Shown here: positions 8,368 to 17,311 of the stretch, in pieces
Layout of the letters: each line of letters opens with the position of its first letter
Numbering within the stretch: position 1 is the stretch's first letter
NCBI GenBank assembly: GCA_030635995.1
Contig: DAOVXU010000002.1
Span: 1 to 33,586, forward strand
Length of the DNA stretch: 33,586 nt
From: Arcobacter sp.
Lineage (GTDB): Bacteria > Campylobacterota > Campylobacteria > Campylobacterales > Arcobacteraceae
Direction of reading: 5' to 3'
Translations under genes and position numbers: made by a program
The notes under the pieces: model-generated
The model's database searches: none
Told to the model about the DNA's origin: nothing
The model's input: only the letters and a program-made list of their open reading frames with translations

Positions 8368-9189
8368 ATGTTTAATACAATCTCTTCACAAGCTAGTAAA
8401 TTAATAAATTTAACAAAAAAAGAACATAGCAGAGTAAATTCTAAAACTAAAATTATTGCTATTACTTCTGGAAAAGGTGGAGTTGGTAAATCAACAATAA
8501 CAGCAAATATGGCATATCTTTTTTCTCAATATGGTAAAAATGTTGCAGTTGTAGATGCTGATATTGGTTTAGCTAATATGCAAATATTATTTAATTTAAA
8601 GCCTAAAAAGACATTATATGATCATCTTGAAAATGGGGCTAAATTAGAAGAGATTATATCTCAAACCCAATATGACAATATCTCTTTAGTAGCAGGTAAA
8701 AGTGGGCATAACTTTATACATAACAATTCATCAAGACTATATTCTAGAATTATTTTAGATATAGTAGCTTTGAATAAATATGATATATTACTAATAGATA
8801 CTGGTGCAGGATTGAATGATTATGTTCAAGAATTTCTTGAAATTGCTGATGAGATTGTTGCAATTACTACAACAGATCCTAGTGCTTTAACAGATGTATA
8901 TGCTTTATTGAAAATGATAAGTACAACTAAAAAAAGATTATTTTTAGCTTTTAATCAAACAGCAAATTATAAAATAGGTCAAGCTATAACTCAATCCTTA
9001 AAAGATTTGGCTTTAAAAAATCGACTAAATAGAAATTTTATGGTAAAATATATAGGTAATGTAATTCCTGATTTAAATATAGCAACAACAGGAAGATTAA
9101 GAAAGTTATTTGTAAAAGAATTTGCAGGGAGTAGTTCAGCTTTGGATTTAGAAAGAATAGTAGATAGTTTGATAAAAGAGATTAAATGA
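8368..9189 (+). CDS. flhG: MinD-like ATPase FlhG (FleN/YlxH)
   Basis: This deviant-Walker ATPase limits flagellar number by acting on FlhF. The 273-residue protein has the P-loop SGKGGVGKST (34-43, with the signature lysine K36), the switch I region DADIGLANMQ and the Walker-B-like DILLIDTGAGLND. A TTTDPSALTDVYALLK motif typical of FlhG follows. The N-terminus (about 1-20) carries the short stretch ahead of the ATPase that in FlhG contacts FlhF, including ASKLINL. It lies directly after flhF and overlaps the next gene by 4 bp. In Campylobacter, FlhG also affects cell-division placement; whether it does so here is unknown. Confidence 0.93.
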   Translation: MFNTISSQASKLINLTKKEHSRVNSKTKIIAITSGKGGVGKSTITANMAYLFSQYGKNVAVVDADIGLANMQILFNLKPKKTLYDHLENGAKLEEIISQTQYDNISLVAGKSGHNFIHNNSSRLYSRIILDIVALNKYDILLIDTGAGLNDYVQEFLEIADEIVAITTTDPSALTDVYALLKMISTTKKRLFLAFNQTANYKIGQAITQSLKDLALKNRLNRNFMVKYIGNVIPDLNIATTGRLRKLFVKEFAGSSSALDLERIVDSLIKEIK

Positions 9190-9515
9190 TTATAGAAGAT
9201 TTTTCATATAGATTAATATCTAGTAAAATGATGAATACATATGTAGCTACTGCATTTTTTTCTACAGTTATATTTTTTGTCCTTAATGCTAATTCCTATA
9301 CACCTTTAGAGATGATAACTGGTATTATACTTGCAACTATTGCTTTTAAGGGAGTTGCAAATATGATGCTTTCTCTTGTAATATTATTGTTTAATTTAGA
9401 TAATAAGGGTGATGCTTTAGAGTTTGAACAGAGATCTGCAAAAGTAAATGGTTTATTAAATGAATTGTCTTTGCAACAAACAAAAATTAAATCAAATCAA
9501 CTAGTTAAAGGATGA
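9186..9515 (+). CDS. Small two-helix membrane protein after flhG
   Basis: I do not recognise the family. The 109-residue protein has two membrane segments, about 19-36 (YVATAFFSTVIFFVLNA) and 43-71 (MITGIILATIAFKGVANMML, VILLFNL), and then a polar, helical tail (about 75-109). It overlaps flhG by 4 bp and lies 3 bp before fliE, so it is translated as part of the flagellar operon. Its position suggests an accessory role, perhaps polar localisation or basal-body assembly, but nothing in the sequence proves this. Confidence 0.6.
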   Translation: MIIEDFSYRLISSKMMNTYVATAFFSTVIFFVLNANSYTPLEMITGIILATIAFKGVANMMLSLVILLFNLDNKGDALEFEQRSAKVNGLLNELSLQQTKIKSNQLVKG

Positions 9516-9518
9516 TAG

Positions 9519-9824
9519 ATGACATTGGGTGAAATTTCAACACAAATAAAAGGTTTAAGTACCGATAAACTTTTTTCTCAAACTACTAATCCTGAAGTAG
9601 AAGGGGAATCTTTCTCTTCGATGTTAAATAAAGCTATTGGGGATGTTAATAATTCTCAAGTAAAAGGTTATGAAGCGATGGAGAGTATTGCTACAGGTAA
9701 GGTAGAGAATTTACAAGAGGCTGTTCAGAAGATTGAAGAGGCTGAACTTAGTTTGAAACTTGCCTTAGAGGTTAAAAACAAAGCACTATCAGCATACAAA
9801 GAAATTATGCGAATGCAAGTATAA
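9519..9824 (+). CDS. fliE: Flagellar basal-body protein FliE
   Basis: FliE links the MS ring to the proximal rod. The 101-residue protein has the family's pattern: SFSSMLNKAIGDVNNSQVKG in the middle, then a segment with ENLQEAVQKIEEAELSLKLA and the characteristic C-terminus YKEIMRMQV. It is exported without a cleaved signal peptide. It normally pairs with flgB and flgC. Here flgC follows, but only after 139 bp containing a large palindrome, and flgB is not in the window. Confidence 0.93.
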   Translation: MTLGEISTQIKGLSTDKLFSQTTNPEVEGESFSSMLNKAIGDVNNSQVKGYEAMESIATGKVENLQEAVQKIEEAELSLKLALEVKNKALSAYKEIMRMQV

Positions 9825-9928
9825 AATAGTGTAATTTTTGCACTATATGGCACGATTATGCTTCTTGAAATACTTGAGTATTCCTGCGAAGCCTAATCAT
9901 ACCATATAGCACAAAACTTACACTATTT
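9824..9928. repeat. 105-nt imperfect palindrome between fliE and flgC
   Basis: The outer arms are AAATAGTGTAA (9824-9834) and TTACACTATTT (9918-9928). The next pair is TTTTGCACTATATGG (9836-9850) with CCATATAGCACAAAA (9902-9916), with two mismatches. Then GATTATGCTTC (9854-9864) pairs with GAAGCCTAATC (9888-9898), with one mismatch. The tip is AATAC-TTGA-GTATT (9869-9882). The structure would form a very long hairpin in RNA or a cruciform in DNA. It lies inside an otherwise gapless operon, starts at the last base of the fliE stop codon and ends 35 bp before flgC. It resembles a non-autonomous palindromic repeat (MITE/REP type). No second copy is apparent in this window. Confidence 0.75.
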
Positions 9929-9963
9929 GAGTTTTGTAAGTTTAGAATAAGAAAGGATATAAT

Positions 9964-10428
9964 ATGGGATTTTTTGATGGATATAATGTAGCAACATCTG
10001 GGATGACGGCTCAGAGAACTAGAATAAATACAGTGAGTGCTAATATTGCTAATGCACAAACAACGCATAGTGCTGATGGTGGTCCTTATAAAAAACAAAA
10101 TGTTGTATTTGAAGAGATTTTATTAAATAAGCAAAAGGATGCAACATCTTCTGAGCGAGGAGTAAAAAATTCTAATAATAGTAATTCTTTTTCTCCTGTT
10201 GGTGTTGGGGTAAAAGAGATTGTTGATGCAAAAGGTCAGCCTATAATGAGATACGAACCTGCACATCCAGATGCAAATAATGATGGTTATGTAGCATATC
10301 CAAATATAAATCCTGTAATAGAGATGACAGATTTAATAGAAGCTATGAGAAGTTATGAAGCTAATTTATCAGCATTTCAAACTCAAAAAACAATGGATAC
10401 AAAGACTATTGATATTTTAAAAGGTTAA
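9964..10428 (+). CDS. flgC: Flagellar rod protein FlgC
   Basis: This is a proximal rod subunit. The 154-residue protein has the N-terminal rod-family motif (GYNVATSGMTAQRTRINTVS then ANIANAQTT, about 6-34) and the C-terminal helix MRSYEANLSAFQTQKTMDTK. The segment GGPYKKQNVVFEEIL is typical for FlgC, as is the VKEIVDAKGQPIMRYEPAHP motif before the C-terminal helix. The start has a clear AAAGGATATA Shine-Dalgarno region. It is separated from fliE by the palindromic element. It may thus have its own promoter or an mRNA processing site; none is obvious. Confidence 0.94.
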   Translation: MGFFDGYNVATSGMTAQRTRINTVSANIANAQTTHSADGGPYKKQNVVFEEILLNKQKDATSSERGVKNSNNSNSFSPVGVGVKEIVDAKGQPIMRYEPAHPDANNDGYVAYPNINPVIEMTDLIEAMRSYEANLSAFQTQKTMDTKTIDILKG

Positions 10429-10446
10429 TTTTTTGGAGGAATTTAA

Positions 10447-12168
10447 ATGTCTAGTGATATATTAAAAAGTGAAATTTTACCTAATGTTAAGGTTGATAAA
10501 GAATCACCTGCATCTAAGGTTCCTAGTGATGAGGTTAAAAAGGAAGGTGTATCTCTTTTTGATTCAATACTTTCTAAAACAAAATCTAAAGTTACATTAT
10601 CTAAAGAGGTGACTTCTCAAAGTAAACAAAATACTATTGTAGAAAAAAAAGAAGTAAATAGTGCAAAAATATTAGAAAATATAAAGGTAGAACCATCTAA
10701 AGTATCACTTTTAGATAGAATGGCTAGTAATTTAAAAGCAGATTCTCCTTTAGATAAAACAAAAAAAGATATAAAACCTGAAGTTGATAATAAAACATTA
10801 TTTGATAAATTAACAACGAATAAAATACAAATAGATACAAAAAAAGATGATATTCCAAAAGAGGGAATAAAAAATCAAGAATTTGAAAAATTAAATTTAA
10901 AAATAGAAAAACCTGATATTGGAAAATTAAAAACTGAAGATAATAGTGCTGAAAAAAAGATTGTTATACCTGCTAAAAAAGTAGAAATAAAAGAGACTCA
11001 AAATAGTAATATAATCGAAAAGAATATATCTAAAGCTGATATTGAAAAGTTGAATAAGTTGTCTAAACAAGAAGATAATAAAATTTTTATAGATGATTTA
11101 GTAAATAGTATAAATAGTATAAAAAGTGAAGATATAGTTAATGATAAAAATAATAAAAAACCTATATCAAATCAAAAAGAGAAAAAAATCTCTTTATTAG
11201 ATAGTTTAGTAGAACAAACAAAGGTTAAAACTCAAGCTGAAGATATACCTAGTGATAAAAAAGTATTAGAACATAGTAAAGAGAAAATAGATGAAACACC
11301 TCTTCAAGCAAAGATATTTTTATCAAATCAAAGGGTTCAAAAAGAGATCCTTTCTGGACAAAAAATAGTTGAAGCTAAAGAGATGTTAAATAGTAAAGAG
11401 AAATCAGTATCAAATATTAAAAAGAGTGCAGATACTTTAGAGTTGAATTCTAGTAAAATAGAGATAGTTGAAGAGGAAAGTTTAACAGATAAAAAAGATA
11501 TAAAAATAGTTGGAACTAAAACTGATATAAAAGAGCAACTAAAACAACAAAATAATATGTTAAATAAAATATTTTTAAATCAAACTAAAGGTAGTGAAAC
11601 AATTACATTATTAAAAGAAGTTGAGATTAAAAATGATAAAAAATCAGTAGAGGTTAAAAGTGTAAAAGAGAATGCAATTAAAGTAGATGAAGATATAAAA
11701 GTAACAGTTGAACAAACTGTAGCGCAAAGTATAACAACTAAGATTGTTGAATCAAAACAAAAAATGAACTCTTTTATGTCTGATGTCGCTAAAAATATCT
11801 ATTTAAATTATAAACCACCAATTACGGCATTTAGAATTAGATTAGACCCTGCGAATTTAGGAAGTATTGCTATTATGATGAAAAGTGATAAAGCTAATAA
11901 TTCTATATCTGTTAGTTTAAATATGTCCCAAAGCAGTACATTAGAGACATTTAGTGAAAATAGAGGTACATTACAAAATGCACTAAATAAAGTTTTTGAT
12001 ACTGAATCAACTTTCTCTTTAGATTTTGGTATGCAAGATAGCGATAATAGTTCTTTTGAGCAGTTTAATCAGCAACAAAATAGCAATCAATCAAATTCAC
12101 AAAATAGTAGTGAAGATATAAATATAAAAAATGAAGAAGAGATAGTAGAAGATCAAAGTTATATGTAG
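10447..12168 (+). CDS. fliK: Flagellar hook-length control protein FliK
   Basis: FliK measures hook length and switches export specificity by acting on FlhB. The 573-residue protein has a long, Lys/Ser/Asn-rich, low-complexity N-terminal region (about 1-440), which serves as the ruler. The conserved C-terminal Flg_hook domain (about 450-535) contains PPITAFRIRLDPANLGSIAI, ISVSLNMSQSSTLE and LQNALNKVF. The extreme C-terminus is Gln/Asn/Ser-rich. Inside the ruler region the short motif SL[LF]D-x-[LIM] recurs at residues 36-41, 87-92, 118-122 (LFDKL form) and 249-254. The ruler part is cytoplasmic and then secreted. A GGAGG Shine-Dalgarno precedes the ATG. Confidence 0.88.
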   Translation: MSSDILKSEILPNVKVDKESPASKVPSDEVKKEGVSLFDSILSKTKSKVTLSKEVTSQSKQNTIVEKKEVNSAKILENIKVEPSKVSLLDRMASNLKADSPLDKTKKDIKPEVDNKTLFDKLTTNKIQIDTKKDDIPKEGIKNQEFEKLNLKIEKPDIGKLKTEDNSAEKKIVIPAKKVEIKETQNSNIIEKNISKADIEKLNKLSKQEDNKIFIDDLVNSINSIKSEDIVNDKNNKKPISNQKEKKISLLDSLVEQTKVKTQAEDIPSDKKVLEHSKEKIDETPLQAKIFLSNQRVQKEILSGQKIVEAKEMLNSKEKSVSNIKKSADTLELNSSKIEIVEEESLTDKKDIKIVGTKTDIKEQLKQQNNMLNKIFLNQTKGSETITLLKEVEIKNDKKSVEVKSVKENAIKVDEDIKVTVEQTVAQSITTKIVESKQKMNSFMSDVAKNIYLNYKPPITAFRIRLDPANLGSIAIMMKSDKANNSISVSLNMSQSSTLETFSENRGTLQNALNKVFDTESTFSLDFGMQDSDNSSFEQFNQQQNSNQSNSQNSSEDINIKNEEEIVEDQSYM

Positions 12169-12924
12169 ATGGAATCATTAGTTGCTCTTTTAGATCAAAA
12201 TACAATATATATATTTCTTTTACTTTTTGCTAGAGTATTAGCGTTTATGGCATTTATGCCAATTTTTGGACATACAAGTGTATCCCCTACAATAAGAGTT
12301 GCAATATCTTTTTATCTATCAATTTTTTTATTTCCATTAATTGATGTAGAGTTGATAAATATTACTAGTGATGCCGATTTTCTAAAAAGTATTATTGGTG
12401 AAATTACACTAGGATTAGTTGCTGCTGCTATGGTTCAAATAATATTTTCTGCTGTTCAAATTGTAGGAGATTTAATAGGTTTTGCAACGGCACTTTCTAT
12501 GGCGAATATGTTTGATCCTGCTACAGGAACTCAGCAAGGTATAATTAGTAGATTTTTATTTATGTTAGTATTGGTTTTATATTTTCAAACAGGTATGTAT
12601 GAAGTGACACTTTTAATGCTTGGTAGTAGTTTTGGGATGATACATCTTGGTCAATTTAATATTTTTGATTATGATATAGTTTCTATGGCAATAACAGAGG
12701 TAAATAATATGTTTATATTTGCTTTTGCTTTTTCATTTCCTCTGTTTTTTATAGGCTTTATATTAGATATTTATTATGGTTATGGTACAAAATCTATGCC
12801 AGCATTTTCACCATTTATTGTAACTTTTCAAATAAAATTCACATTGATTTTTGTATTTTTAATGTTGGGGCTAGATATATTTGCACATAGTCTTGAAACA
12901 TATTTTATTAGTAAATTTAGTTAA
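12169..12924 (+). CDS. fliR: Flagellar export protein FliR
   Basis: This is a membrane component of the type III export gate. The 251-residue protein has the usual several hydrophobic segments, starting IYIFLLLFARVLAFMAFMPI (about 13-32) with the family motif ARV-x-x-F-x-x-x-P. The conserved segment EITLGLVAAAMVQIIFSAVQ-IVGDLIGFA (about 79-107) and the MANMFDPATG loop follow. The ATG directly abuts the fliK TAG (no gap), so translation is probably coupled. FlhB follows after 20 bp; fliR-flhB neighbourhood is common in flagellar operons. FliP and FliQ are not in the window. Confidence 0.92.
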   Translation: MESLVALLDQNTIYIFLLLFARVLAFMAFMPIFGHTSVSPTIRVAISFYLSIFLFPLIDVELINITSDADFLKSIIGEITLGLVAAAMVQIIFSAVQIVGDLIGFATALSMANMFDPATGTQQGIISRFLFMLVLVLYFQTGMYEVTLLMLGSSFGMIHLGQFNIFDYDIVSMAITEVNNMFIFAFAFSFPLFFIGFILDIYYGYGTKSMPAFSPFIVTFQIKFTLIFVFLMLGLDIFAHSLETYFISKFS

Positions 12925-12944
12925 GAAAAGGGATCTAGTTTAAT

Positions 12945-13994
12945 ATGGCTGATGCAGATAAAGACTCCAAAACCGAAGAGGCCACCTCCAAGAAGATTGA
13001 AGACTCTAAAGCAGAGGGGAATGTTCCAAAATCTGCTGAAGTTCCAGGTGCTGCAATCTTATTTTTTTCCTCAATTTATTTATTATTTTTTGCAGGAGAT
13101 ATTTTTGAAAATATACAAAAAATGATGCTTTATGTTTTTAGTTTTATTGGGGAAGATATTGATGGTACAGTTTTATTTACTATTACCTATACTGTTATAA
13201 ATACACTTCTGTATTCTTTAACGCCACTATTTATTATGGTCGTTTTTTTAGCTGTAATTTTTAATGTAATGCAATTTGGTTTTATATTGACACCTCTAAA
13301 ATTAGAATTATCAAAAATAAATCCATTTACTGGATTCTCAAATGTATTTAGTTTAAAAAAAGGTCTTGAAGCACTTAAATTAACAGCAAAATTAACAATT
13401 ATTTTTATAGTTATGGTTATTATATTAGTTATTGTTTGGGATGATATTTTAGTGATGATGGATATGACTATACATGGTTCTATCTCATTGATTATTAATC
13501 TTATAGGTTATTTTCTTGTAGCTATTTTGCTTATTGTAATCATTTTTGCTATAATAGATTTTTTCTTTACGAGACATTATTATTTTGAACAATTAAAAAT
13601 GACAAAGCAAGAGATAAAAGATGAACATAAACAAATGGATGGTGATCCTCTAGTAAAAGGTAGAATTAGATCTATTCAGATGAAGATGTCTCGTCAAAGG
13701 ATGATGAAAGATGTAGCAGATGCTGATGTAGTTATAACCAATCCTACACATTATGCAGTTGCATTACAATATAAACAAGGTGAACAAAATGCACCTAAAA
13801 TGGTGGGAAAAGGGATAGATTTTTTAGCAATAAAGATGAAAGATGTAGCTAGAGAGAACAATATCCCAATTATAGAAAATCCAGCAATGGCAAGAGCTTT
13901 GTACGATCAATTAGATATAGAGCAAGAGGTTCCTGAAGAGTTTTATAAAGCGATTGCTGAGATTTTTACATATATATATGAATTGAATAAATAG
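12945..13994 (+). CDS. flhB: Flagellar export switch protein FlhB
   Basis: This is an export gate component whose cytoplasmic domain autocleaves to switch from hook to filament substrates. The 349-residue protein has an N-terminal charged stretch, then four membrane segments (about 34-52, 84-111, 145-168, 182-205). The cytoplasmic domain carries the autocleavage motif NPTH (266-269, in VVITNPTHYAVAL). The N-terminal DKDSKTEEATSKKIEDSKAEG matches the conserved E-x-x-T-x-x-K-x-x-x-x-x-x-x-x-G pattern. The first about 100 nt, with ACCGAAGAGGCCACCTCC, are visibly richer in G and C than the surrounding genes. Confidence 0.95.
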   Translation: MADADKDSKTEEATSKKIEDSKAEGNVPKSAEVPGAAILFFSSIYLLFFAGDIFENIQKMMLYVFSFIGEDIDGTVLFTITYTVINTLLYSLTPLFIMVVFLAVIFNVMQFGFILTPLKLELSKINPFTGFSNVFSLKKGLEALKLTAKLTIIFIVMVIILVIVWDDILVMMDMTIHGSISLIINLIGYFLVAILLIVIIFAIIDFFFTRHYYFEQLKMTKQEIKDEHKQMDGDPLVKGRIRSIQMKMSRQRMMKDVADADVVITNPTHYAVALQYKQGEQNAPKMVGKGIDFLAIKMKDVARENNIPIIENPAMARALYDQLDIEQEVPEEFYKAIAEIFTYIYELNK

Positions 13995-14003
13995 GAAATA
14001 AAA

Positions 14004-16001
14004 GTGAATATTCTAATATCTTTGTTCTTAGTTTTAACAATAGGTTTTGCTAAAAAAGATTTTTATTATAGTTTTATCGATGAAGATAAAAATCAGATGG
14101 AACAATATAAAAAAGATAAAATATCTGGAGGAAATGATAAATTATCTTATATTAAAAGGTTAGTTCGAGAAGGGCAACTAAATGAAGCTTATAAAAGTAT
14201 TGTAAAGTTTAAAGAAGAGAATAGTATAAAAGTTTTAAAATCTACTGTTGAGATACTGTATGCTGAAATTTTATATAAAAGAGGTAGTAAAAAATTTGCT
14301 ATAAAAGGTGCAGCTTTACTTGAAAATGCTATAAATAATGGGACAATTATTGAATCTGATCTTTTAGAAGCATTACGATTATTAGTGAAATTAGAGATAA
14401 AAATAAATAAAATAAAAGAAGCAAAATTTTATGCAAATTCTATTGTTGAAAGTTTTGATGATCCCTTGTCTCAAGCTTATGGAAAAATAGCTGAAGCACA
14501 AATATCAACGCATAGAAGAAAATATAAAAATTCAATTAGAATATTATATAAAATATTAGTAAAAACAAAAGATATTGAAGTAGCTACAGTTGTCGCTGAT
14601 GAATTGTATGATGTATATGTTTTAAATGGTGAAGATGAAAAAGCACACAATTTAGCAACTAAAGTTTTAAAAAAGAATATTGCATATTATGCTAATGATA
14701 GTTTTTTAGCATTAAAAAAAGTTGATAAACTAATAAAAGCTCAGATGCCACACTTAGCAATACAAATTTTGAAAATGTTACTTAAAAATGCAAAACAAAA
14801 AGAGAGTATTAATACATTTAAATATAAGTTAGCAAATGCCTATATGTCTATAAAAACTTTTGAAACACAATATATGCTTGAAGCAAAAGAGTTATATAAA
14901 GATTTAATAAGTTCAAAACGAGGTAATCCTTATAAAAAAAGAGCAAAGATGTATATTGATGAGATATTGATGAGAGAAGGGAAACTTTCTCCAGCTTTAA
15001 TAGTACGAAAATATCCACATTCAGAACCAATGCAAGAAAAATCATTGATGCAAGAGTTATTAAATCAAGCTAACAATCATGAATATGATAGGGTTAATAA
15101 AGTTAAAAAAATATATAGAAAGATTAGTATAGTAACTGCAAGAAGATATGGATTTACAAATATTAAAGAAGTATTTATTAGTATTGATGAGGATATGATT
15201 AGATATTATTTAAAAGATGACAAATGTTTAGAGTTGTCCAAGGTCCTTAAAAAGATAGATATAGGAGCATTAAAAAAGATAATAATAGACAATGAAGCAA
15301 ATGAGAAGATGTTTAATTGTTTATTGGAATATCCAAGTAAAGTAACTTTTAATATAGCAAATAAGGCATTTGCAGATAGTAAGAATGGAAATATATATTT
15401 ATACCTAGAAAAGATAGCATTGCAGTTGAATTTAAATGAAGAGGCATATAAATTGTCTCAAAATTTAGATATGGTTGAAAAAGATAAGGAGTTATATAAA
15501 AGTAAGGAATTTTTATATAGATTTTTAATATATGGTAAACTGAATAATAAATACAAGATGGAAAAGTTTTTTGCCTATGCTTTACGAAATAAACATTATA
15601 TTGAACAAAATGAAAATGAACCATTAATAATTGACTTTTATTATCAATATTATCTATATTTAATTGATAAGAATAAAGAGAAACAAGCTATAAAAATATT
15701 AAAAAAATTATATGATGCTCAAAATAAGATGGATGCATTTGTTTATTCTCCATTTGTAGAGATGCAATTATCTTTAGAGGAAAAATTGGATGACAATTAT
15801 AAAGGTGCATTGGAATACTTAGAATTAGCACTTGATAATCCAAGAAATATAAAACCAAATGATTTAGTACAAATATATTTTGAGATGTCAAAGATATATA
15901 AAAAGCTAGGAAAAGAAAATAGATATAAGCATATGATAGATAAGTGTAAAGATGTAAAAGATGCAGATAGTTTATATAAAAAGATGTGTGATAAGTCTTG
16001 A
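14004..16001 (+). CDS. Second secreted TPR-like protein of the flagellar cluster
   Basis: The 665-residue protein starts with GTG at 14004 behind AGGAAATAAAA. It has an N-terminal signal peptide (about 1-16, NILISLFLVLTIGFA), so it should be periplasmic. The body is helical with many TPR-like pairs, for example LVREGQLNEAYKSIVKFKEE, EILYKRGSKKFAIKGAALLE and YYQYYLYLIDKNKEKQAIKI. No catalytic motif is visible. It overlaps fliI by 4 bp (TTGA), which ties it to the flagellar operon. It is similar in size, export and repeat type to the protein at 1302-3317, so the two may be a pair of motor or disk accessory proteins (compare PflA of Campylobacter). The exact role is not known. Confidence 0.6.
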   Translation: MNILISLFLVLTIGFAKKDFYYSFIDEDKNQMEQYKKDKISGGNDKLSYIKRLVREGQLNEAYKSIVKFKEENSIKVLKSTVEILYAEILYKRGSKKFAIKGAALLENAINNGTIIESDLLEALRLLVKLEIKINKIKEAKFYANSIVESFDDPLSQAYGKIAEAQISTHRRKYKNSIRILYKILVKTKDIEVATVVADELYDVYVLNGEDEKAHNLATKVLKKNIAYYANDSFLALKKVDKLIKAQMPHLAIQILKMLLKNAKQKESINTFKYKLANAYMSIKTFETQYMLEAKELYKDLISSKRGNPYKKRAKMYIDEILMREGKLSPALIVRKYPHSEPMQEKSLMQELLNQANNHEYDRVNKVKKIYRKISIVTARRYGFTNIKEVFISIDEDMIRYYLKDDKCLELSKVLKKIDIGALKKIIIDNEANEKMFNCLLEYPSKVTFNIANKAFADSKNGNIYLYLEKIALQLNLNEEAYKLSQNLDMVEKDKELYKSKEFLYRFLIYGKLNNKYKMEKFFAYALRNKHYIEQNENEPLIIDFYYQYYLYLIDKNKEKQAIKILKKLYDAQNKMDAFVYSPFVEMQLSLEEKLDDNYKGALEYLELALDNPRNIKPNDLVQIYFEMSKIYKKLGKENRYKHMIDKCKDVKDADSLYKKMCDKS

Positions 16002-17311
16002 GTTTAGATATAGATAATATTTTAAATAATATCAGTATGGATAACTTAATAGTCCCTTTTGGTAGAATTCATAAGATAAATAGTACAACAATAGTTGCAA
16101 GTGGTTTGGTTGTGGCTATTGGTGATGTTGTAAAGATAGAATCAGAAATGCACTTATATACTGTACTTGGAATGGTTGCTTCAATTGTAGAAGATGAATT
16201 TACAGTTGTGCCATTTTCTTTTATAGATGGATTTAGAATAAATGATAAAGTTTATTTACAAAAAGATGGACTTAATGTAAAGTGTGGTTATGGTCTTTTA
16301 GGTAGGGTAGTAAATGCTATGGGAGAGCCAATAGATGAGAAAGGTAAAATTCAAGATTTAGAAGAGACATCACCTATAAATAAAGAATCTATATCTCCTT
16401 TAAAAAGGGGAATTATAAGTGAAAAATTCTCAACTGGGGTAAAATCGATTGATTCTATGCTCACTTGTGGAAAAGGACAAAAAGTTGGTATTTTTGCTGG
16501 TTCTGGTGTGGGTAAATCTACACTTATGGGAATGATTGTAAAAGGTTGTCAAGCTCAAATAAAAGTTATAGCACTTATAGGGGAAAGAGGTAGAGAGATA
16601 CCTGAATTTATCCACTATAATCTTGGAAATAATTTAGAAAATATAGTGATAGTAACAGCAACTAGTGATGAATCATCCTTAATGAGAAAATATGGAGCAT
16701 TTACAGCTATGGCTATTGCTGAATATTTTAGAGATAAAGGGCATGATGTACTACTTATGATGGATTCTGTTACAAGATTTGCTATGGCACAAAGAGAGAT
16801 AGGACTTAGTACTGGTGAACCACCTGGTAGGGGTGGATACCCACCTTCTGTATTTGCACTTTTACCTCAACTTATGGAGAGAGCTGGAGCGAATGAGAAA
16901 GGGACTATGACTGCATTTTTTACAGTTCTTGTAGATGGTGATGATATGAGTGATCCTATTGCTGATCAAAGTAGGTCTATCTTAGATGGGCATATTATTT
17001 TAACTAGAGAACTAACAGAACAAGGTTTTTATCCACCTATTGATCTACTTCAAAGTGCTTCAAGAGTTATAGATAAGGTTATCTCTAAAGACCAATATAA
17101 TGGTTTTTTAAAGTTAAAAAGGGTATTATCATTAATAAAAGAGAATGAAGTGTTGATAAGAGTAGGGGCATATAAAAAAGGTATGGATTTGGAACTTGAT
17201 CGAGCTTTAGCAAAAAAAGATAAGATTAGAGAGTTTTTAACTCAAGATACAAATTCTAGCTATTCTTATGATGAAGTTATAAATAAATTCTTAGGAGTTG
17301 CAAATGATTGA
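15998..17311 (+). CDS. fliI: Flagellar export ATPase FliI
   Basis: This is the cytoplasmic ATPase that feeds substrates to the type III export gate. The 437-residue protein contains the Walker A motif AGSGVGKST (167-175), the GERGREI motif (about 195-201), the Walker B strand DVLLMMDSVTRFAMAQREIG and the GEPPGRGGYPPSVF segment typical of FliI/YscN. The start TTG overlaps the preceding stop (TTGA); no ATG gives a better N-terminus. Its regulator FliH is not in the window. flgL follows with a short overlap. Confidence 0.95.
   Translation: MSLDIDNILNNISMDNLIVPFGRIHKINSTTIVASGLVVAIGDVVKIESEMHLYTVLGMVASIVEDEFTVVPFSFIDGFRINDKVYLQKDGLNVKCGYGLLGRVVNAMGEPIDEKGKIQDLEETSPINKESISPLKRGIISEKFSTGVKSIDSMLTCGKGQKVGIFAGSGVGKSTLMGMIVKGCQAQIKVIALIGERGREIPEFIHYNLGNNLENIVIVTATSDESSLMRKYGAFTAMAIAEYFRDKGHDVLLMMDSVTRFAMAQREIGLSTGEPPGRGGYPPSVFALLPQLMERAGANEKGTMTAFFTVLVDGDDMSDPIADQSRSILDGHIILTRELTEQGFYPPIDLLQSASRVIDKVISKDQYNGFLKLKRVLSLIKENEVLIRVGAYKKGMDLELDRALAKKDKIREFLTQDTNSSYSYDEVINKFLGVAND

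Noticed and set aside
9848..9862. Sigma-54-like promoter (TGGCAC then GC) before flgC
   Set aside because: The spacing between GG and GC is one base too short, and the bases are part of the palindromic element's stem. As far as I recall, Arcobacter butzleri also lacks sigma-54.
14848..15891. Several minus-strand frames inside the second TPR gene
   Set aside because: They are antisense to a gene with signal peptide and repeats, lack ribosome binding sites and show no family motif.
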